This document shows positions 6,184 to 6,293 of a stretch of DNA of 6,293 nt, piece by piece. The notes below the pieces were generated by a model. The model was not told the DNA's origin. It searched no databases and saw only the letters and a list, made by a program, of their open reading frames with translations. Every line of letters begins with the position of its first letter. The stretch's first letter is position 1. The translations under genes and the position numbers were made by a program. The DNA is from an uncultured Gemmatimonadaceae bacterium (GTDB lineage: Bacteria > Gemmatimonadota > Gemmatimonadetes > Gemmatimonadales > Gemmatimonadaceae), in assembly GCA_955652635.1 (NCBI GenBank), contig CATPBN010000116.1, forward strand, positions 1-6,293, written 5' to 3'.

Positions 6184-6293
6184 TGCCCGCATCGGAACCA
6201 GTGTTCTTCGCAACTACCGGTAGCTCAGCCATGCCACTTTCTGCTCGTCGCTTCTCGCTCCTCAATCCCGGGAATAATGGCCCGCTCCCACAG

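Larger units (their letters stand above)
5861..6293. other. Gene-free region downstream of tRNA-Phe
   Basis: I see no convincing protein gene in these 433 bases. The first part (to about 6010) is C/G-rich with several short hairpins. The second part (about 6053-6183) is clearly richer in A and T than the coding regions and holds an inverted repeat and a candidate rightward promoter. The only open frames are short, begin inside the tRNA or with TTG, lack ribosome binding sites and resemble no family I know. No intrinsic terminator with a T-run follows the tRNA. An ATG at 6277 with a close GGGA might open a gene running out of the window, but only a few codons are visible. Confidence 0.7.

Noticed and set aside
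5989..6213. Minus-strand open frame of 74 codons over the inverted repeat
   Set aside because: It starts with TTG (an ATG only at 6192), has no ribosome binding site, mixed third-position composition, and resembles no family I know. The inverted repeat runs through it.
6220..6229. GGTAGCTCAG, matching ten bases of the tRNA-Phe D arm (5793-5802)
   Set aside because: The match stops after ten bases on both sides and no other tRNA arm is present. Duplications from integration would involve the 3' end of the tRNA, so this is probably chance.
6277..6293. Start of a new gene at ATG 6277
   Set aside because: Only five full codons are in the window, and the GGGA before it is closer to the ATG than usual, so it cannot be judged.

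Overview
This is a stretch of bacterial chromosome, moderately GC-rich, with every gene read rightward. It holds the 3' part of mutS, then a small TonB-C-domain lipoprotein, a cystathionine beta-synthase with a CBS-domain pair, a D-alanine--D-alanine ligase, a rhomboid protease with a soluble tail, queF, and a tRNA-Phe gene. About 430 bases without a convincing gene follow. Lipoproteins with a lone TonB C-terminal domain and rhomboids ending in a 'VLDKI..GI.SL..DE' tail are familiar from Gemmatimonadota and related Gram-negative phyla. I therefore suggest that phylum with moderate confidence; it is an inference from protein style, not from a marker gene.

Layout. Positions 2-3249 are tightly packed: mutS and the lipoprotein gene are 2 nt apart, and the lipoprotein stop codon abuts the cbs start (TAGATG). 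ddl follows after 21 nt, the rhomboid after 66 nt, and queF after 79 nt. The first three or four genes probably share a transcript. The rhomboid and queF could be read-through or have their own promoters. tRNA-Phe (5788-5860) has a plausible sigma-70-type promoter of its own.

Functionally the genes are a mixed housekeeping set: mismatch repair, an envelope lipoprotein, sulfur amino-acid metabolism, peptidoglycan precursor synthesis, intramembrane proteolysis, and queuosine precursor synthesis plus a tRNA. Nothing links them into one pathway, and I see no defence system, transposase, CRISPR array or biosynthetic cluster.

The least ordinary parts are two. First, QueF carries about 14 extra residues between its catalytic Cys and Asp. 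Second, the AT-richer tract at 6053-6183 downstream of the tRNA has a long interrupted inverted repeat. Its right arm coincides with the spacer of a candidate promoter (TTGACA-17-TATTCT) pointing out of the window.
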